The notes below the pieces were generated by a model. That model saw only the letters and a program-made list of their open reading frames with translations, had not been told where the DNA came from and did not search any database. Position numbers and translations under genes: made by a program. From Bacteroidota bacterium (GTDB lineage Bacteria; Bacteroidota; Bacteroidia; Bacteroidales; Marinifilaceae), in the NCBI GenBank assembly GCA_023400335.1, contig JAEXFF010000049.1, positions 1-26,146 of the forward strand: DNA of 26,146 nt. The letters are read 5' to 3'. This document shows, piece by piece, positions 8,432-17,736 of this stretch. The number at the start of each line of letters is the position of its first letter. Position 1 is the first letter of the stretch.

Positions 8432-9619
8432 TTATAGATTCTGAACAATATGATTAATAATCCTATCTATCTGGACATTACAATTTTTATTTTCCAACAC
8501 ATACTTTTTCGTATCTCTTCCTCTCCTCTGGAATTTCTCCGGTTTTTTTCGATAACACTCTATTATCGATTTCCGGACACCTTCTACCGTTTCATCCTCA
8601 ATAAAATACATCAAGTCATTATACTCTTCAGATATTCCGGGTAATCTGGTTGTTAACACCGGAGTACCGGATAACATATATTCCATCAACTTGGAGGGAA
8701 AACTATATTTAGTAAATTCCTGACTACTGAAACGGGGATTTATTAATAAATCAACTTTTTGTTCATACCGGATAATATCATTGTTAGATACTCTCCCGTA
8801 ATATTTTATCTTTTTACAAATCTTTGCTTTCTCCTCGACTAAACTTTGCAAATCACCTGTACCAAAAATCCATAATTCCATATTTTCCTCCATTTGTTCA
8901 AAAGCATCTAATAATAATCTTATTCCCATAGTCTCATGCAGACTACCGGCATACATTACAATAAAAGCATGTTCTTCCGGACATTCTATGGAAGAGGAAT
9001 CATTCAGGTCCACCAAGCCCTCCATGATCGTAAAAGGTCTATGCGGAAACAGAGTCACCATTTGTTTAGTGATAAACACGTAATAATCTATTGCATAGAT
9101 AAAAATATTGCAAATTTTAATATATAAAGGCGTAAAAAAACGTCTTATAATATTGCGATCTCTTGTATACCCATATTGATATTGGGGAAGATCGGGAACA
9201 AAAGATACAATTTTAACACCCCATAGCTTTAAAAAAAAAGTACCTAAGAGAAAAGGCAATTGTATCGAACTTAAAATAATTATATTCTTCTCTTTTCTCT
9301 TACTTTTCAGGACCCAGCCCAATGTTTTAACAAAAACGCTAAAAGACATTGTGAACTGTTTTAGAAAGGGTAGATTAATAAAAGAAATATATTTTCCGCT
9401 CAACTGACGGTGATTGAAAAATAAAAATGTATTTACATGAGGCCAGGTGGTAAAAGTCGGAGAAAATACATTAGTTAAAACAATACTTTTATTATTCTCC
9501 AACCCCTTCCGAATTAAGTCCGCATATTTTATAGCAGCAATGGAATAATTAGAATTCTTTAATTTGATTTTAGCGATTAAATCTTCATCCATGGAAGTGG
9601 ATATATAAAGAATATTCAT
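8432..9619 (-). CDS. Glycosyltransferase family 4
   Basis: A 395-residue protein with GT4 hallmarks in its second half: VMYAGSLHETMGIRLLLDAF opens the donor domain, and SFPSKLMEYMLSGTPVLTTRLPG is the conserved donor-sugar loop with the EX7E-type region. The N-terminal half is variable and contains hydrophobic stretches, as is common for acceptor domains that touch the membrane. It is very A+T-rich, like the adjacent wzy gene, which suggests they travelled together. It starts 55 bp after the stop of wzy. Donor and acceptor are unknown. Confidence 0.85.
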   Translation of the reverse strand: MNILYISTSMDEDLIAKIKLKNSNYSIAAIKYADLIRKGLENNKSIVLTNVFSPTFTTWPHVNTFLFFNHRQLSGKYISFINLPFLKQFTMSFSVFVKTLGWVLKSKRKEKNIIILSSIQLPFLLGTFFLKLWGVKIVSFVPDLPQYQYGYTRDRNIIRRFFTPLYIKICNIFIYAIDYYVFITKQMVTLFPHRPFTIMEGLVDLNDSSSIECPEEHAFIVMYAGSLHETMGIRLLLDAFEQMEENMELWIFGTGDLQSLVEEKAKICKKIKYYGRVSNNDIIRYEQKVDLLINPRFSSQEFTKYSFPSKLMEYMLSGTPVLTTRLPGISEEYNDLMYFIEDETVEGVRKSIIECYRKKPEKFQRRGRDTKKYVLENKNCNVQIDRIINHIVQNL

Positions 9620-9674
9620 TCTATTTAAAATTGCTTATAAATTTTTAAATTAAATATTATCTATAGCAGAAAAG

Positions 9675-10853
9675 TCATGAAACAACTAAAGTGGCCCTAT
9701 TCATTTTATTCCTTTTCAATAAAACTAATCTTTTATCCAGCATTCCAAATACGATCAGGTAAAAAGAAAAAAACCAGCTTGAAGCCTGCAATATAGGTTC
9801 TGTATTAAAAATCAGCAAAAAAGCAATCATGACTCCAAAAAACAAATCCGCTTCAAAAGCATCTCCTATTTTCGAAATCTTATATAATGACTTACAGCTT
9901 TGAAACACAATTATTATCAACAACATAAAGGGGAATATACCTGTAAAAGCAAATGTATCCAAAAACATATTATGCATGTAGAGCAAAGGATTTATAGTAT
10001 TTAATCCCCCGAAAAGATATTTGCCGAAATTATTGAAAAATAAGGGCCAGCTACTAACTCTGGCATTTTCAACTATACCCCCGTCATATTTTTCGGTAAA
10101 CCGGACAAAAATAAATTGATTTTCAAAAAAGGTCCTGATATGAAAGATGTCAAACGTATAGAGTATAACTAAAATAACAGTAATAAAAATTAAATAGTTA
10201 AAATGCTTTACACTTGAAGTTTTAATACCATAAAATATAGCGGTTAATACAACAATAACCGGAGGATAAAGCAACTCAGACCTGGAAGCGGACATTATAG
10301 CTGACAGGCAAAGAGAGATACAAAATAAAACCATCAGGATTTTAAACGAGAAAGAAGACTTATATATGAACAACATCGGATACAATAAACCACTAAATAT
10401 CAAAAACATACAAGAATGCGCAGTTGCAGAAACCTCCCCATCCCACCAAACGGCCGATAATACCCTTGCCCCTACATTTAATCCGTAATGTATATAATTA
10501 TCAATACTAATCAAGGTACTATAAAAACCATTTCCCAGCCCCATAATTAATAGGACAATCAGCATTGATTTTTTATCCTTAACTAAGGAAAATCCAATTA
10601 TATAGGAAACAATCCATGTAATATAATCTGTAATTACAGCATTTTCAACAATAAACAGAAAATATAAAACGGCAAAAAGTACTATTGTTAAAAAATGTAC
10701 TGTCCTACAAGCGGAAAGATCTATTTTATTTTTAAAAATTAAATATAAAAATAATAAATATATAATGGGATTGAAATAGGACAAGAATTGGATAGAGCAT
10801 AAAAAAAGCAATAAATACTCTATACGAAAATAAGATTTAATTTTAGAACTCAT
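9675..10853 (-). CDS. wzy: O-antigen/capsule polymerase, Wzy-like integral membrane protein
   Basis: A 392-residue, strongly hydrophobic protein with about ten to twelve predicted membrane segments by eye. A larger polar stretch lies around residues 240-290 ([26 protein letters not shown] onward). That layout, with a long periplasmic loop before the last helices, is typical of Wzy polymerases and O-antigen ligase-like proteins. Sequence identity in this family is low, so the call rests on topology, length and context: the operon also has a Wzx flippase and an initiating transferase and no other polymerase. The start overlaps the end of the aminotransferase gene by 11 bp, suggesting translational coupling. 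It is one of the most A+T-rich genes in the window. A ligase of the WaaL type is the main alternative. Confidence 0.82.
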   Translation of the reverse strand: MSSKIKSYFRIEYLLLFLCSIQFLSYFNPIIYLLFLYLIFKNKIDLSACRTVHFLTIVLFAVLYFLFIVENAVITDYITWIVSYIIGFSLVKDKKSMLIVLLIMGLGNGFYSTLISIDNYIHYGLNVGARVLSAVWWDGEVSATAHSCMFLIFSGLLYPMLFIYKSSFSFKILMVLFCISLCLSAIMSASRSELLYPPVIVVLTAIFYGIKTSSVKHFNYLIFITVILVILYTFDIFHIRTFFENQFIFVRFTEKYDGGIVENARVSSWPLFFNNFGKYLFGGLNTINPLLYMHNMFLDTFAFTGIFPFMLLIIIVFQSCKSLYKISKIGDAFEADLFFGVMIAFLLIFNTEPILQASSWFFSFYLIVFGMLDKRLVLLKRNKMNRATLVVS

Positions 10854-11940
10854 TTAGTAATTCTATTATTGTATTTGTTTCAGTGGTAGTTAAAACCTGA
10901 CTAATAGGCAAGCTTAACTCTTCCCGGTGAATCTGTTCGGTAACAGGAAATGACAAATTATTCCATTCTCTATAACATTTCTGTTTATGAGGAGGAATAG
11001 GATAGTGTATGATTGTCTGAATTCCATTACCGGTCAAATATTGCTGTAATTTATCGCGTTCTTTACAACGAACCGGAAACAAATGAAAAGCATGTGCTTT
11101 CCAATCCCTGATAAAGGGCAAAATAATTTTAGGATTTGTTATTTCGGTTATATAACGCTTAGCAATTTGCTGCCGGATGGCCACATCCTCATCCAGATGC
11201 CGTAACTTGACATTCAGAATTGCTGCCTGTAATTCATCTAATCTACTGTTTCGGCCACAATATTCGAAAACATATTTTTTTGTAGATCCGTAATTTGCAA
11301 CAGCTCTTACGATTTTAGCCAATTCTTCATCATCCGTTGTAACAGCACCTGCATCCCCAAATGCTCCTAAGTTTTTTCCGGGATAAAATGAATGTCCGGC
11401 AGCGTCCCCAAGCGATCCTGTCTTTTTCCCCTGATAGAAACAACCATGCGCTTGTGCATTATCTTCTATCAATTTTAAATTATATTTTTTGCATAATTCT
11501 TTTATTTTCTCCGTATAAGCACATTGACCATATAGATGAACAATCAGGATTGCCTTTGTATGTGTAGTAATCGCTTCTTCGATTTTAGAATCATCTATCT
11601 GATAAGTATCGATATCAGGTTCTACTAATACCGGCTTTAAACCATTTTCTGAAATGGCCAGAACAGAAGCAATATAGGTATTAGCCGGAACAATTACTTC
11701 GTCTCCGGGATTCATGACTCCCATTTCAATATATGCTCTGAAAATCCATATCAAAGCATCTAATCCATTAGCACAACCTACCGTATATTTCGTACCAATA
11801 TATTTAGCATAATTGGCTTCAAATTTATCGTTCTCTCCTCCCTGGAGATACCAGCCCGAATTCGTGACACGCAAAACGGCCTCCTGAATTTCATCTGCAT
11901 ACTTGGCTGTTATTTTCTGCAGATCCAAAAACTTAATCAT
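10843..11940 (-). CDS. fdtB: DegT/DnrJ/EryC1 sugar aminotransferase, FdtB-like (3-amino-3,6-dideoxyhexose)
   Basis: A PLP-dependent aminotransferase of 365 residues. EDNAQAHG (159-166) includes the Asp that pairs with the PLP ring nitrogen, and [17 protein letters not shown] has the internal-aldimine Lys189. The form SFYPGKNLG, rather than SFFSNKN, matches the 3-aminotransferases FdtB/QdtB. Together with rmlA, rmlB, the 3,4-ketoisomerase cupins and the acetyltransferase just upstream, it should aminate dTDP-3-keto-6-deoxyhexose to dTDP-Fuc3N or dTDP-Qui3N. The start codon overlaps the acetyltransferase stop in an ATGA arrangement. Galacto or gluco configuration depends on the ketoisomerase and cannot be read here. 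Confidence 0.88.
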   Translation of the reverse strand: MIKFLDLQKITAKYADEIQEAVLRVTNSGWYLQGGENDKFEANYAKYIGTKYTVGCANGLDALIWIFRAYIEMGVMNPGDEVIVPANTYIASVLAISENGLKPVLVEPDIDTYQIDDSKIEEAITTHTKAILIVHLYGQCAYTEKIKELCKKYNLKLIEDNAQAHGCFYQGKKTGSLGDAAGHSFYPGKNLGAFGDAGAVTTDDEELAKIVRAVANYGSTKKYVFEYCGRNSRLDELQAAILNVKLRHLDEDVAIRQQIAKRYITEITNPKIILPFIRDWKAHAFHLFPVRCKERDKLQQYLTGNGIQTIIHYPIPPHKQKCYREWNNLSFPVTEQIHREELSLPISQVLTTTETNTIIELLNEF

Positions 11941-12455
11941 AATTCGTATAGCTTTCCTTCTTTATCTTTTTTATCCATACCGAGCAAAATACCTTTATTC
12001 GTAATATATCCTTTCTGTCTGGCCGGGTTACCATACCAGACAGTATTGGCAGGGATATCTTTCGTAACAACACTTCCTGCCCCGATAAAGGCATAAGCTC
12101 CTACCGTATGCCCCGCAATTATAGTTGCATTGGCTCCGATTGAAGCTCCCTCTTCTATAACGGTGTTTCTTCTGATGTAATCCTTTTTAGAGCGAGGGAT
12201 TAAATCATTGGTAAAAGTGACATTCGGACCGATAAAAACGTTGTTTCCTATTTGTATACCGTCCCAAACCTGCACACCACATTTAATAGTCACATTATCT
12301 CCAATAACCACTTCATTTTCTATCAGTACATGGGAACATATGTTACAATTCTTACCTATAACTGCATCGGGCAATACGACACAAAACTGCCATATTTTCG
12401 TCCCTTCACCGATATGCTCACTTTTCACATCAGCTAACGGATTGATATTACTCAT
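11937..12455 (-). CDS. fdtC: Hexapeptide-repeat N-acetyltransferase, FdtC/WlbB-like
   Basis: A left-handed beta-helix acetyltransferase of 172 residues, expected to work as a trimer and acetylate the 3-amino group of dTDP-Fuc3N or dTDP-Qui3N from acetyl-CoA. Hexapeptide turns run from about residue 15 to 150 ([42 protein letters not shown]). FTNDLIPRS (81-89) is the conserved loop with the acceptor-site Asn-Asp seen in WlbB and QdtC-type enzymes, and VWYGNPA near residue 139 is the usual C-terminal cap. It overlaps the cupin gene upstream by 8 bp and the aminotransferase downstream by 4 bp, so the three are probably translationally coupled. Confidence 0.88.
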   Translation of the reverse strand: MSNINPLADVKSEHIGEGTKIWQFCVVLPDAVIGKNCNICSHVLIENEVVIGDNVTIKCGVQVWDGIQIGNNVFIGPNVTFTNDLIPRSKKDYIRRNTVIEEGASIGANATIIAGHTVGAYAFIGAGSVVTKDIPANTVWYGNPARQKGYITNKGILLGMDKKDKEGKLYEL

Positions 12456-12870
12456 TGTGTCGAAACGCTAAAAATTCCGTATAATCTCTGATATAATCAT
12501 TCTTATCGTATCCTGCTGACGCTAATACCATACAAACGGATCCTGCAGAAAAATCATTTAAATCCCTCCAAATTCCGGGCACGATATATAAGCCTTGATA
12601 AGGTCTGTTGAGTGTAAATGTCCTTTTTACATTTCCATCATCAAGGATCACATTAAATGAACCACTGGCTGCAATAATTAATTGACTTAATTTTTTATGG
12701 GCATGCGCCCCTCTCGATTCTCCCCCCGGGACATCGTATAAATAATAAGTACGTTTCACTTCAAAAGGAATGGTATCATTATTCTCTACAACTGAAATAT
12801 TTCCCTTCCGTTCACTATGATGTTTATCAAATTCGATAATCGTACAATCATAAACACTATTCTTTTTCAT
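12448..12870 (-). CDS. fdtA: dTDP-4-keto-6-deoxyglucose 3,4-ketoisomerase, FdtA/WxcM-like cupin (canonical copy)
   Basis: A small cupin of 140 residues that should move the keto group of dTDP-4-keto-6-deoxyglucose from C4 to C3 before transamination. [18 protein letters not shown] (44-61) contains the family HxH pair His56 and His58, followed by [11 protein letters not shown] and VILDDG of the beta barrel. The frame stays open upstream to 12924, but the ATG at 12870 ([10 protein letters not shown]) gives the usual length, so it is chosen even though it overlaps the previous gene by 14 bp. An in-frame ATG three codons earlier is a close alternative. It is the second of two adjacent cupins and keeps the usual residues, so it is the likely active isomerase. 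Confidence 0.87.
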   Translation of the reverse strand: MKKNSVYDCTIIEFDKHHSERKGNISVVENNDTIPFEVKRTYYLYDVPGGESRGAHAHKKLSQLIIAASGSFNVILDDGNVKRTFTLNRPYQGLYIVPGIWRDLNDFSAGSVCMVLASAGYDKNDYIRDYTEFLAFRHNE

Positions 12871-13273
12871 CGGCCACATATTTTTTAAATTCATCATAAT
12901 CGCGGATATAATCCTTCGCATCATATTTCGTCGATGCTAGTATCAAAGCCAAAGAATTGGTAGAAAAATTAGTCATTTCTCTCCACAAACCTTTAGGAAT
13001 ATATAAACCGTAATAAGAACGATTTAAAGAAAATATTTCACGTCTGTTGCCATCATCCAGTATGACATCAAAACTGCCGGAAAGGGCAATCATAAATTCA
13101 CAATTCTCTTTGTAAGCATGACCGCCCCGGCTCTCGCCTCCCGGGACATCATAAAGCCAATAGGCCCGTTTTATTTTAAAAGGAATATGTATAAATTCTT
13201 CTACAAAAGACAAATTCCCTCGTTTATCCAGAAATTTTGGAAGATCTATTATTTTTACCTCATCTAGTGTCAT
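12857..13273 (-). CDS. FdtA/WxcM-like cupin paralog with HAY in place of HAH
   Basis: The 138-residue product is clearly homologous to the next gene: both carry [22 protein letters not shown] or [11 protein letters not shown], and a C-terminal DYIRDYDEF or DYIRDYTEF. The key difference is GGHAYKENCEF (51-60), where His52 is kept but the second histidine of the HxH motif is Tyr54 and the usual Gln region is CEF. The ATG at 13273 is preferred because it begins 1 bp after the rmlB stop, with AGG in ATAGGTAAT before it, and gives the normal family length; the frame stays open to 13312. It may be a ketoisomerase with changed specificity, a 3,4-epimerising partner, or an inactive subunit. The sequence alone does not decide. 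Confidence 0.8.
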   Translation of the reverse strand: MTLDEVKIIDLPKFLDKRGNLSFVEEFIHIPFKIKRAYWLYDVPGGESRGGHAYKENCEFMIALSGSFDVILDDGNRREIFSLNRSYYGLYIPKGLWREMTNFSTNSLALILASTKYDAKDYIRDYDEFKKYVADEKE

Positions 13274-13274
13274 A

Positions 13275-14348
13275 TTACCTATTTTTATACATACCCTCAT
13301 AATATTTTTCATACGCTCCGGAAGTAATATGGTCCATCCATTCCTGATGCGTCAAATACCACTTTACGGTTTTTTCAATTCCTTCCTCGAATTGTAAAGA
13401 AGGTTCCCAACCTAACTCATTACTTAATTTAGCGGAATCTATGGCATAACGCAAATCATGACCTGCACGGTCAGTAACATACGTGATTAAATATTCCGAA
13501 TAGCCTTCCGGATTTCCTAAAAGACGGTCTGTCGTTTTAATAATTGTTTTTATAAGATCTATATTTTTCCATTCATTAAAACCGCCAATATTATAAGTAT
13601 CAGCAATTTTACCTTTGTGAAAAATGATATCAATTGCACGGGCATGGTCCTCCACATATAACCAATCCCGTACATTTTGCCCTTGCCCGTAAACCGGCAG
13701 GGGTCTTTTATGACAAATATTATTGATAAACAGAGGAATTAATTTTTCCGGGAATTGATAGGGACCATAATTATTAGAACAATTTGTCACTATGGTAGGT
13801 AATCCGTACGTATCATGATAAGCCCTGACAAAATGGTCTGAGGATGCTTTGCTGGCAGAATAAGGACTATGTGGATTATACTTTGTCATTTCTGTAAATA
13901 GAGAGCCGTCAAAAGTCAATGCCCCATAAACTTCATCTGTAGAAATATGATAAAACCGTTTCCCTTCATATTTCTCCGGAGTAGCTTCCCAGGTAAGTTT
14001 GGCAGCTTGCAGTAACGAAAGGGTCCCAAGAACATTGGTTTGCGCAAATACAAAAGGATCTTTTATGCTCCTATCTACATGACTTTCAGCGGCTAGATGA
14101 ATGACTCCATCTACATGGTATTTCCCGAATAAGTCTAAGATCTTCCCGAAATTACAAATATCCTCTTTGATAAAGGTATAATTTACCTGTTCTTCTATAT
14201 CACTCAAATTTGCCAAGTTTCCGGCATAAGTCAGTTTGTCAACATTAATAATGTGATATTCGGGATATTTATTTACAAACAACCGGACAACATGTGAACC
14301 AATGAACCCAGCTCCACCGGTAATCATTATACTTCGCTTAAAATCCAT
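13275..14348 (-). CDS. rmlB: dTDP-glucose 4,6-dehydratase
   Basis: This enzyme converts dTDP-D-glucose to dTDP-4-keto-6-deoxy-D-glucose with bound NAD. The 357 residues have GGAGFIG (11-17), HLAAESHVDRS (84-94), STDEVYG (136-142) with the catalytic Asp-Glu of dehydratases, and YSASK (163-167) with the Tyr163-Lys167 pair. The C-terminal sugar-binding part includes NNYGPYQFPEKLIPL and DWLYVEDH. It follows rmlA by 6 bp. No rmlC or rmlD is present, so the 4-keto product is most likely passed to the cupins, aminotransferase and acetyltransferase downstream rather than to rhamnose. Confidence 0.96.
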   Translation of the reverse strand: MDFKRSIMITGGAGFIGSHVVRLFVNKYPEYHIINVDKLTYAGNLANLSDIEEQVNYTFIKEDICNFGKILDLFGKYHVDGVIHLAAESHVDRSIKDPFVFAQTNVLGTLSLLQAAKLTWEATPEKYEGKRFYHISTDEVYGALTFDGSLFTEMTKYNPHSPYSASKASSDHFVRAYHDTYGLPTIVTNCSNNYGPYQFPEKLIPLFINNICHKRPLPVYGQGQNVRDWLYVEDHARAIDIIFHKGKIADTYNIGGFNEWKNIDLIKTIIKTTDRLLGNPEGYSEYLITYVTDRAGHDLRYAIDSAKLSNELGWEPSLQFEEGIEKTVKWYLTHQEWMDHITSGAYEKYYEGMYKNR

Positions 14349-14354
14349 GTATTT

Positions 14355-15242
14355 TCAGTTTTCTTTTACTTCATCAACTACTTTCAAAAGATATCGGCCA
14401 TACTGATTTTTAATCATCGGCTGAGCCAATTCCCTCATTTGTTTCTCAGAAATCCATCCTTTCCGGAAAGCGATTGCTTCCAGACAGGCCACCTTTAACC
14501 CCTGACGTTTTTCTATCACTTCTACAAACGTAGAGGCTTCACTAAGCGAATCATGTGTACCCGTATCTAACCAAGCAAAGCCTCTACCCAAGATTTCAAC
14601 CTTCAAGTTTTTATTTTCTAAAAATTGTTGGTTAACTGTCGTTATTTCCAGTTCTCCCCGCAAAGACGGTTTGATATGCTTAGCTACTTCAACTACCTTA
14701 TTGGGGTAAAAATATAAGCCGACAACCGCATAGTTTGACTTTGGATACTGAGGTTTTTCCTCTATAGAAAGACAATTCCCTTCTTTATCAAATTCAGCAA
14801 CTCCATATCTTTCCGGATCTCCTACATGATAACCAAAAATAGTGGCTTTCTGATGACATTCTGCATCAGCTACCGCCTTCTGGAGCTTCGGACTAAAACC
14901 CTGACCATAAAATATATTATCACCCAATACCAAACAAACTGCATCATTACCAATAAATTCCTCTCCTATAATAAAAGCTTGTGCTAACCCCTCCGGACGA
15001 GCCTGTTCAGCATATTCAAAAGAAACTCCGTAAGCACTGCCGTCTCCGAGCAACCTTTTAAACCCAGGCAAATCCTGTGGAGTGGAAATGATTAATATTT
15101 CTCGAATTTCAGCCAACATCAAGACCGAAATAGGGTAATAAATCATGGGTTTATCGTAAATAGGCAGTAGCTGTTTACTAACACCTTTGGTTATCGGATA
15201 TAAACGTGTCCCGGAACCTCCTGCTAAAACAATTCCTTTCAT
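14355..15242 (-). CDS. rmlA: Glucose-1-phosphate thymidylyltransferase (copy 1)
   Basis: RmlA makes dTDP-glucose from glucose-1-phosphate and dTTP. At 295 residues it is the normal full length. [16 protein letters not shown] carries the GxGTRxxP nucleotide loop, [15 protein letters not shown] follows with the catalytic lysine region, [10 protein letters not shown] holds the metal-binding aspartate, and EEKPQYPKS and [11 protein letters not shown] are standard downstream motifs. It heads the dTDP-amino sugar branch. A second rmlA lies on the opposite strand at 25627. The two proteins are very similar over the shared 173 residues, but many synonymous codons differ, so this is not a recent duplication. 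Confidence 0.97.
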   Translation of the reverse strand: MKGIVLAGGSGTRLYPITKGVSKQLLPIYDKPMIYYPISVLMLAEIREILIISTPQDLPGFKRLLGDGSAYGVSFEYAEQARPEGLAQAFIIGEEFIGNDAVCLVLGDNIFYGQGFSPKLQKAVADAECHQKATIFGYHVGDPERYGVAEFDKEGNCLSIEEKPQYPKSNYAVVGLYFYPNKVVEVAKHIKPSLRGELEITTVNQQFLENKNLKVEILGRGFAWLDTGTHDSLSEASTFVEVIEKRQGLKVACLEAIAFRKGWISEKQMRELAQPMIKNQYGRYLLKVVDEVKEN

Positions 15243-15269
15243 ATCAAATGTTTAAGAATGATCATAGGG

Positions 15270-16205
15270 TTAATGCCTGATAAATAATTGTTTTGCCATG
15301 TAAGCGAACTCCAAACCATATTTTTTACAATTCACCCCGTACCTAAAATCCATACTACCCATAAAATACATGACCGACAGGCAAAATAATTTAAATGAGG
15401 GCTGAATTCTGAATTTAGACTTTGCGATCTCAAATTTCAACCATTTTTTATCTTTGGGTGATAACGAAAGTATTTTCTCGTATTCAGAAAACAGTTTTAT
15501 ATAAGATTCTAAAGACTCCTTTTTACCAATTTTCGAAGAAGCCCCTATTCCCGAATAATAAATGCCCCCTATAAAATCAAAGTAATAATTTTTATCAGCA
15601 TATAACTGGACTTGTATATCAATCAACCCATCTGTGAATATACCGATCTCTTTTACAGGCAAAAATCTGGAAAACAATTCTTTACTATAAAATATACCTC
15701 TTGCCGAAAATAAGAGGCCCCTGATTTTCAAACTGACGGCATCGTATCCTTTTGCTATCAATTTATTGGATAAAATTAATTCCTTACTATTGGGAAAAAT
15801 CACCTTCTGATCTGAATAAATACAAAAAGAACCTTTGCTGACATCTATTTGCTGTTCCTGAATGGAATCGTACAACTTTACGAAAAGTCCGTCCACAATA
15901 GCATCATCTCCGGAAACATACAAGACGAGATCGCCATTGATATTTTTCTGCCATGTACTTTCTATATTTTTAAAAATCCCTAAATTTTTCTCATTCCGGA
16001 ACGGCTTGATAATATCCGGATATTTCCGTGCATAGTCCTGAATTATGTCCCAATTATTGTCAGTAGAACAGTCATCGCATATAATGATTTCGGAGAGCCC
16101 CCATTCTTTCTGAATTAAAATAGAATCAAGTGCCCGGCCAATCAATTTTTCTTGATTATATGTAATTATTATTACTGTAATTTTATAAGTAATATCCTTC
16201 ATCAT
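15270..16205 (-). CDS. Glycosyltransferase family 2
   Basis: A GT-A fold inverting glycosyltransferase of 311 residues. ITVIIITYNQEKLIGRALDSI at the N-terminus and IIICDDCSTDNNWDII show the nucleotide-binding acidic residues, and VSGDDAIVDG is the DXD-type metal site. The C-terminal third contains FKLFCLSVMYFMGSMDFRYG, a hydrophobic patch that may rest on the membrane. The start overlaps the wzx stop (ATGA). A second ATG lies one codon later, so the true start could be 16202. Donor and acceptor are unknown. Confidence 0.87.
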   Translation of the reverse strand: MMKDITYKITVIIITYNQEKLIGRALDSILIQKEWGLSEIIICDDCSTDNNWDIIQDYARKYPDIIKPFRNEKNLGIFKNIESTWQKNINGDLVLYVSGDDAIVDGLFVKLYDSIQEQQIDVSKGSFCIYSDQKVIFPNSKELILSNKLIAKGYDAVSLKIRGLLFSARGIFYSKELFSRFLPVKEIGIFTDGLIDIQVQLYADKNYYFDFIGGIYYSGIGASSKIGKKESLESYIKLFSEYEKILSLSPKDKKWLKFEIAKSKFRIQPSFKLFCLSVMYFMGSMDFRYGVNCKKYGLEFAYMAKQLFIRH

Positions 16206-17692
16206 TTTCTGATTTTATTTATCCGATTCCGGATAATGTGGCGTATTCCTATCATTTTATCTAAATAATAATAAGATAAAAAGAGAATACCCGTTAAGGC
16301 AATTGCACCTATAATATATCTGTATACAGAATACCCTAATATTCTAAATAAGATAAAAAGAAACGTACATATAAGTATTTGAGGAATAACCATTTTAAAA
16401 AAATCATGGTTAAAATGAAAACTAAATTTTTTTCGAGATAAGATATACACTTGAATGGTATAACAAAAATAAGTCAAGCAAAATGCAATCCCCATCCCGG
16501 TGAAATTAGCCAGTTTATAACCGATAACGGAAAAAAACAGTGAATAAAAAGAAGTCAGTAACTCGTTCAGAAAAAATGTTTTTGGTTCACCTCTTGCAAT
16601 AAAACAAAAAGAAATGGACCAACTTAATGCCCGGAAAATCATGCCGAACATAATCCACTCCACCATAGTCGTAATAGCTATAAATTTAGTCGAGTATAAC
16701 AAAATAACTAATTGTTTAATAAAGACAATAAAAGCAACAATCAAGGGAGATAAAATGGTTATCAAAAGAGTAGCTTGTTTATTTATTGTCAACGACAAGA
16801 GATTAGCATCATTGGCTACAGCAGATAATCTAGGAGCATAGTCCGAACTCATCGCATTTAATACGATTCCGACATAAGAGGAAGCTATTGCAATCCCAGC
16901 AGTATATAATCCGACATCCAGAATATTACCATAATTAGAAATATAGACCCTTAATAAATAAATTTGACCCGTCCCTACGACCCCCGAAAGAGCTATTGCC
17001 ATTCCTAAAACTAACATTAACCGACCTTCCTTCCAAAATTCCCGGATGCTCAATTTTATATTAGGAAATGAAATTTTCCGGGAATAAAACCATACGGCCA
17101 AATAACTGCATAAGGAAGTGACGATAATAACCGGAACAATTGCCTTAATTTTCCATATATAATAAAGGGGAATTATAATAAACAATCCTATAAGGTTCCC
17201 GATTAATGCTGACTTCGCTATCGCTTTATATTGAAATGTACCCTGAAGTAATACAAAGCGGCCATTATATAATTGGGTGAATAAAACGACAATAGCTATT
17301 AGTTTTATGGATACAGAATAGTCGTTATTCCCGAAAGCCCATTCACTTAACAAAGAAGAAAAGCAAAAGGTAATGATCATTCCCAAAATACCAGTAAACC
17401 ATATTAACTTGCGTAAGACTGTAATGACTATACTTATCTTAGGAGTGTCTCCGGTGGAGTATGCCTGAGATACATCTCTAACTGCACTTGTCCTCAGCCC
17501 GAAATTTGTCATCGAAGATATCAAATCAGTAGATGAAGTAAGCATTCCGACTATCCCAACTCCCACCGGGCCAATTAAAAGGGCAACAAATTTATTTTTT
17601 ATAATGCTCACAATAATTTGAAGGATTTGTACTCCCCCAAATAAAGAAATGGCTTTCGTTATATTTTTGTATGAATTTCTATCTTCTGCCAT
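16202..17692 (-). CDS. wzx: Wzx-type lipid-linked repeat-unit flippase
   Basis: A 496-residue MATE/MOP-superfamily membrane protein with about twelve to fourteen hydrophobic segments spread along its length. Near the N-terminus KNKFVALLIGPVGVGIVGMLTSSTDLISSMTNFGLRTS is the typical Wzx layout: a Gly/Pro-rich turn after helix 1 and a conserved FGL segment. It should flip the undecaprenyl-linked repeat unit to the periplasm. The frame is open one codon earlier with TTG at 17695, but the ATG at 17692 (MAEDRN) is preferred. It overlaps the glycosyltransferase downstream by 4 bp. It is unrelated in close sequence to the wzx remnant at 25338-25531. Confidence 0.92.
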   Translation of the reverse strand: MAEDRNSYKNITKAISLFGGVQILQIIVSIIKNKFVALLIGPVGVGIVGMLTSSTDLISSMTNFGLRTSAVRDVSQAYSTGDTPKISIVITVLRKLIWFTGILGMIITFCFSSLLSEWAFGNNDYSVSIKLIAIVVLFTQLYNGRFVLLQGTFQYKAIAKSALIGNLIGLFIIIPLYYIWKIKAIVPVIIVTSLCSYLAVWFYSRKISFPNIKLSIREFWKEGRLMLVLGMAIALSGVVGTGQIYLLRVYISNYGNILDVGLYTAGIAIASSYVGIVLNAMSSDYAPRLSAVANDANLLSLTINKQATLLITILSPLIVAFIVFIKQLVILLYSTKFIAITTMVEWIMFGMIFRALSWSISFCFIARGEPKTFFLNELLTSFYSLFFSVIGYKLANFTGMGIAFCLTYFCYTIQVYILSRKKFSFHFNHDFFKMVIPQILICTFLFILFRILGYSVYRYIIGAIALTGILFLSYYYLDKMIGIRHIIRNRINKIRK

Positions 17693-17736
17693 CAATCATT
17701 TTTAACGAAACTCAAAAGAATGAATTTTAAATTTGT

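Noticed and set aside
13275..15242. dTDP-L-rhamnose synthesis from rmlA and rmlB
   Set aside because: No rmlC or rmlD is present, and the next four genes form a 3-amino-3,6-dideoxyhexose branch.
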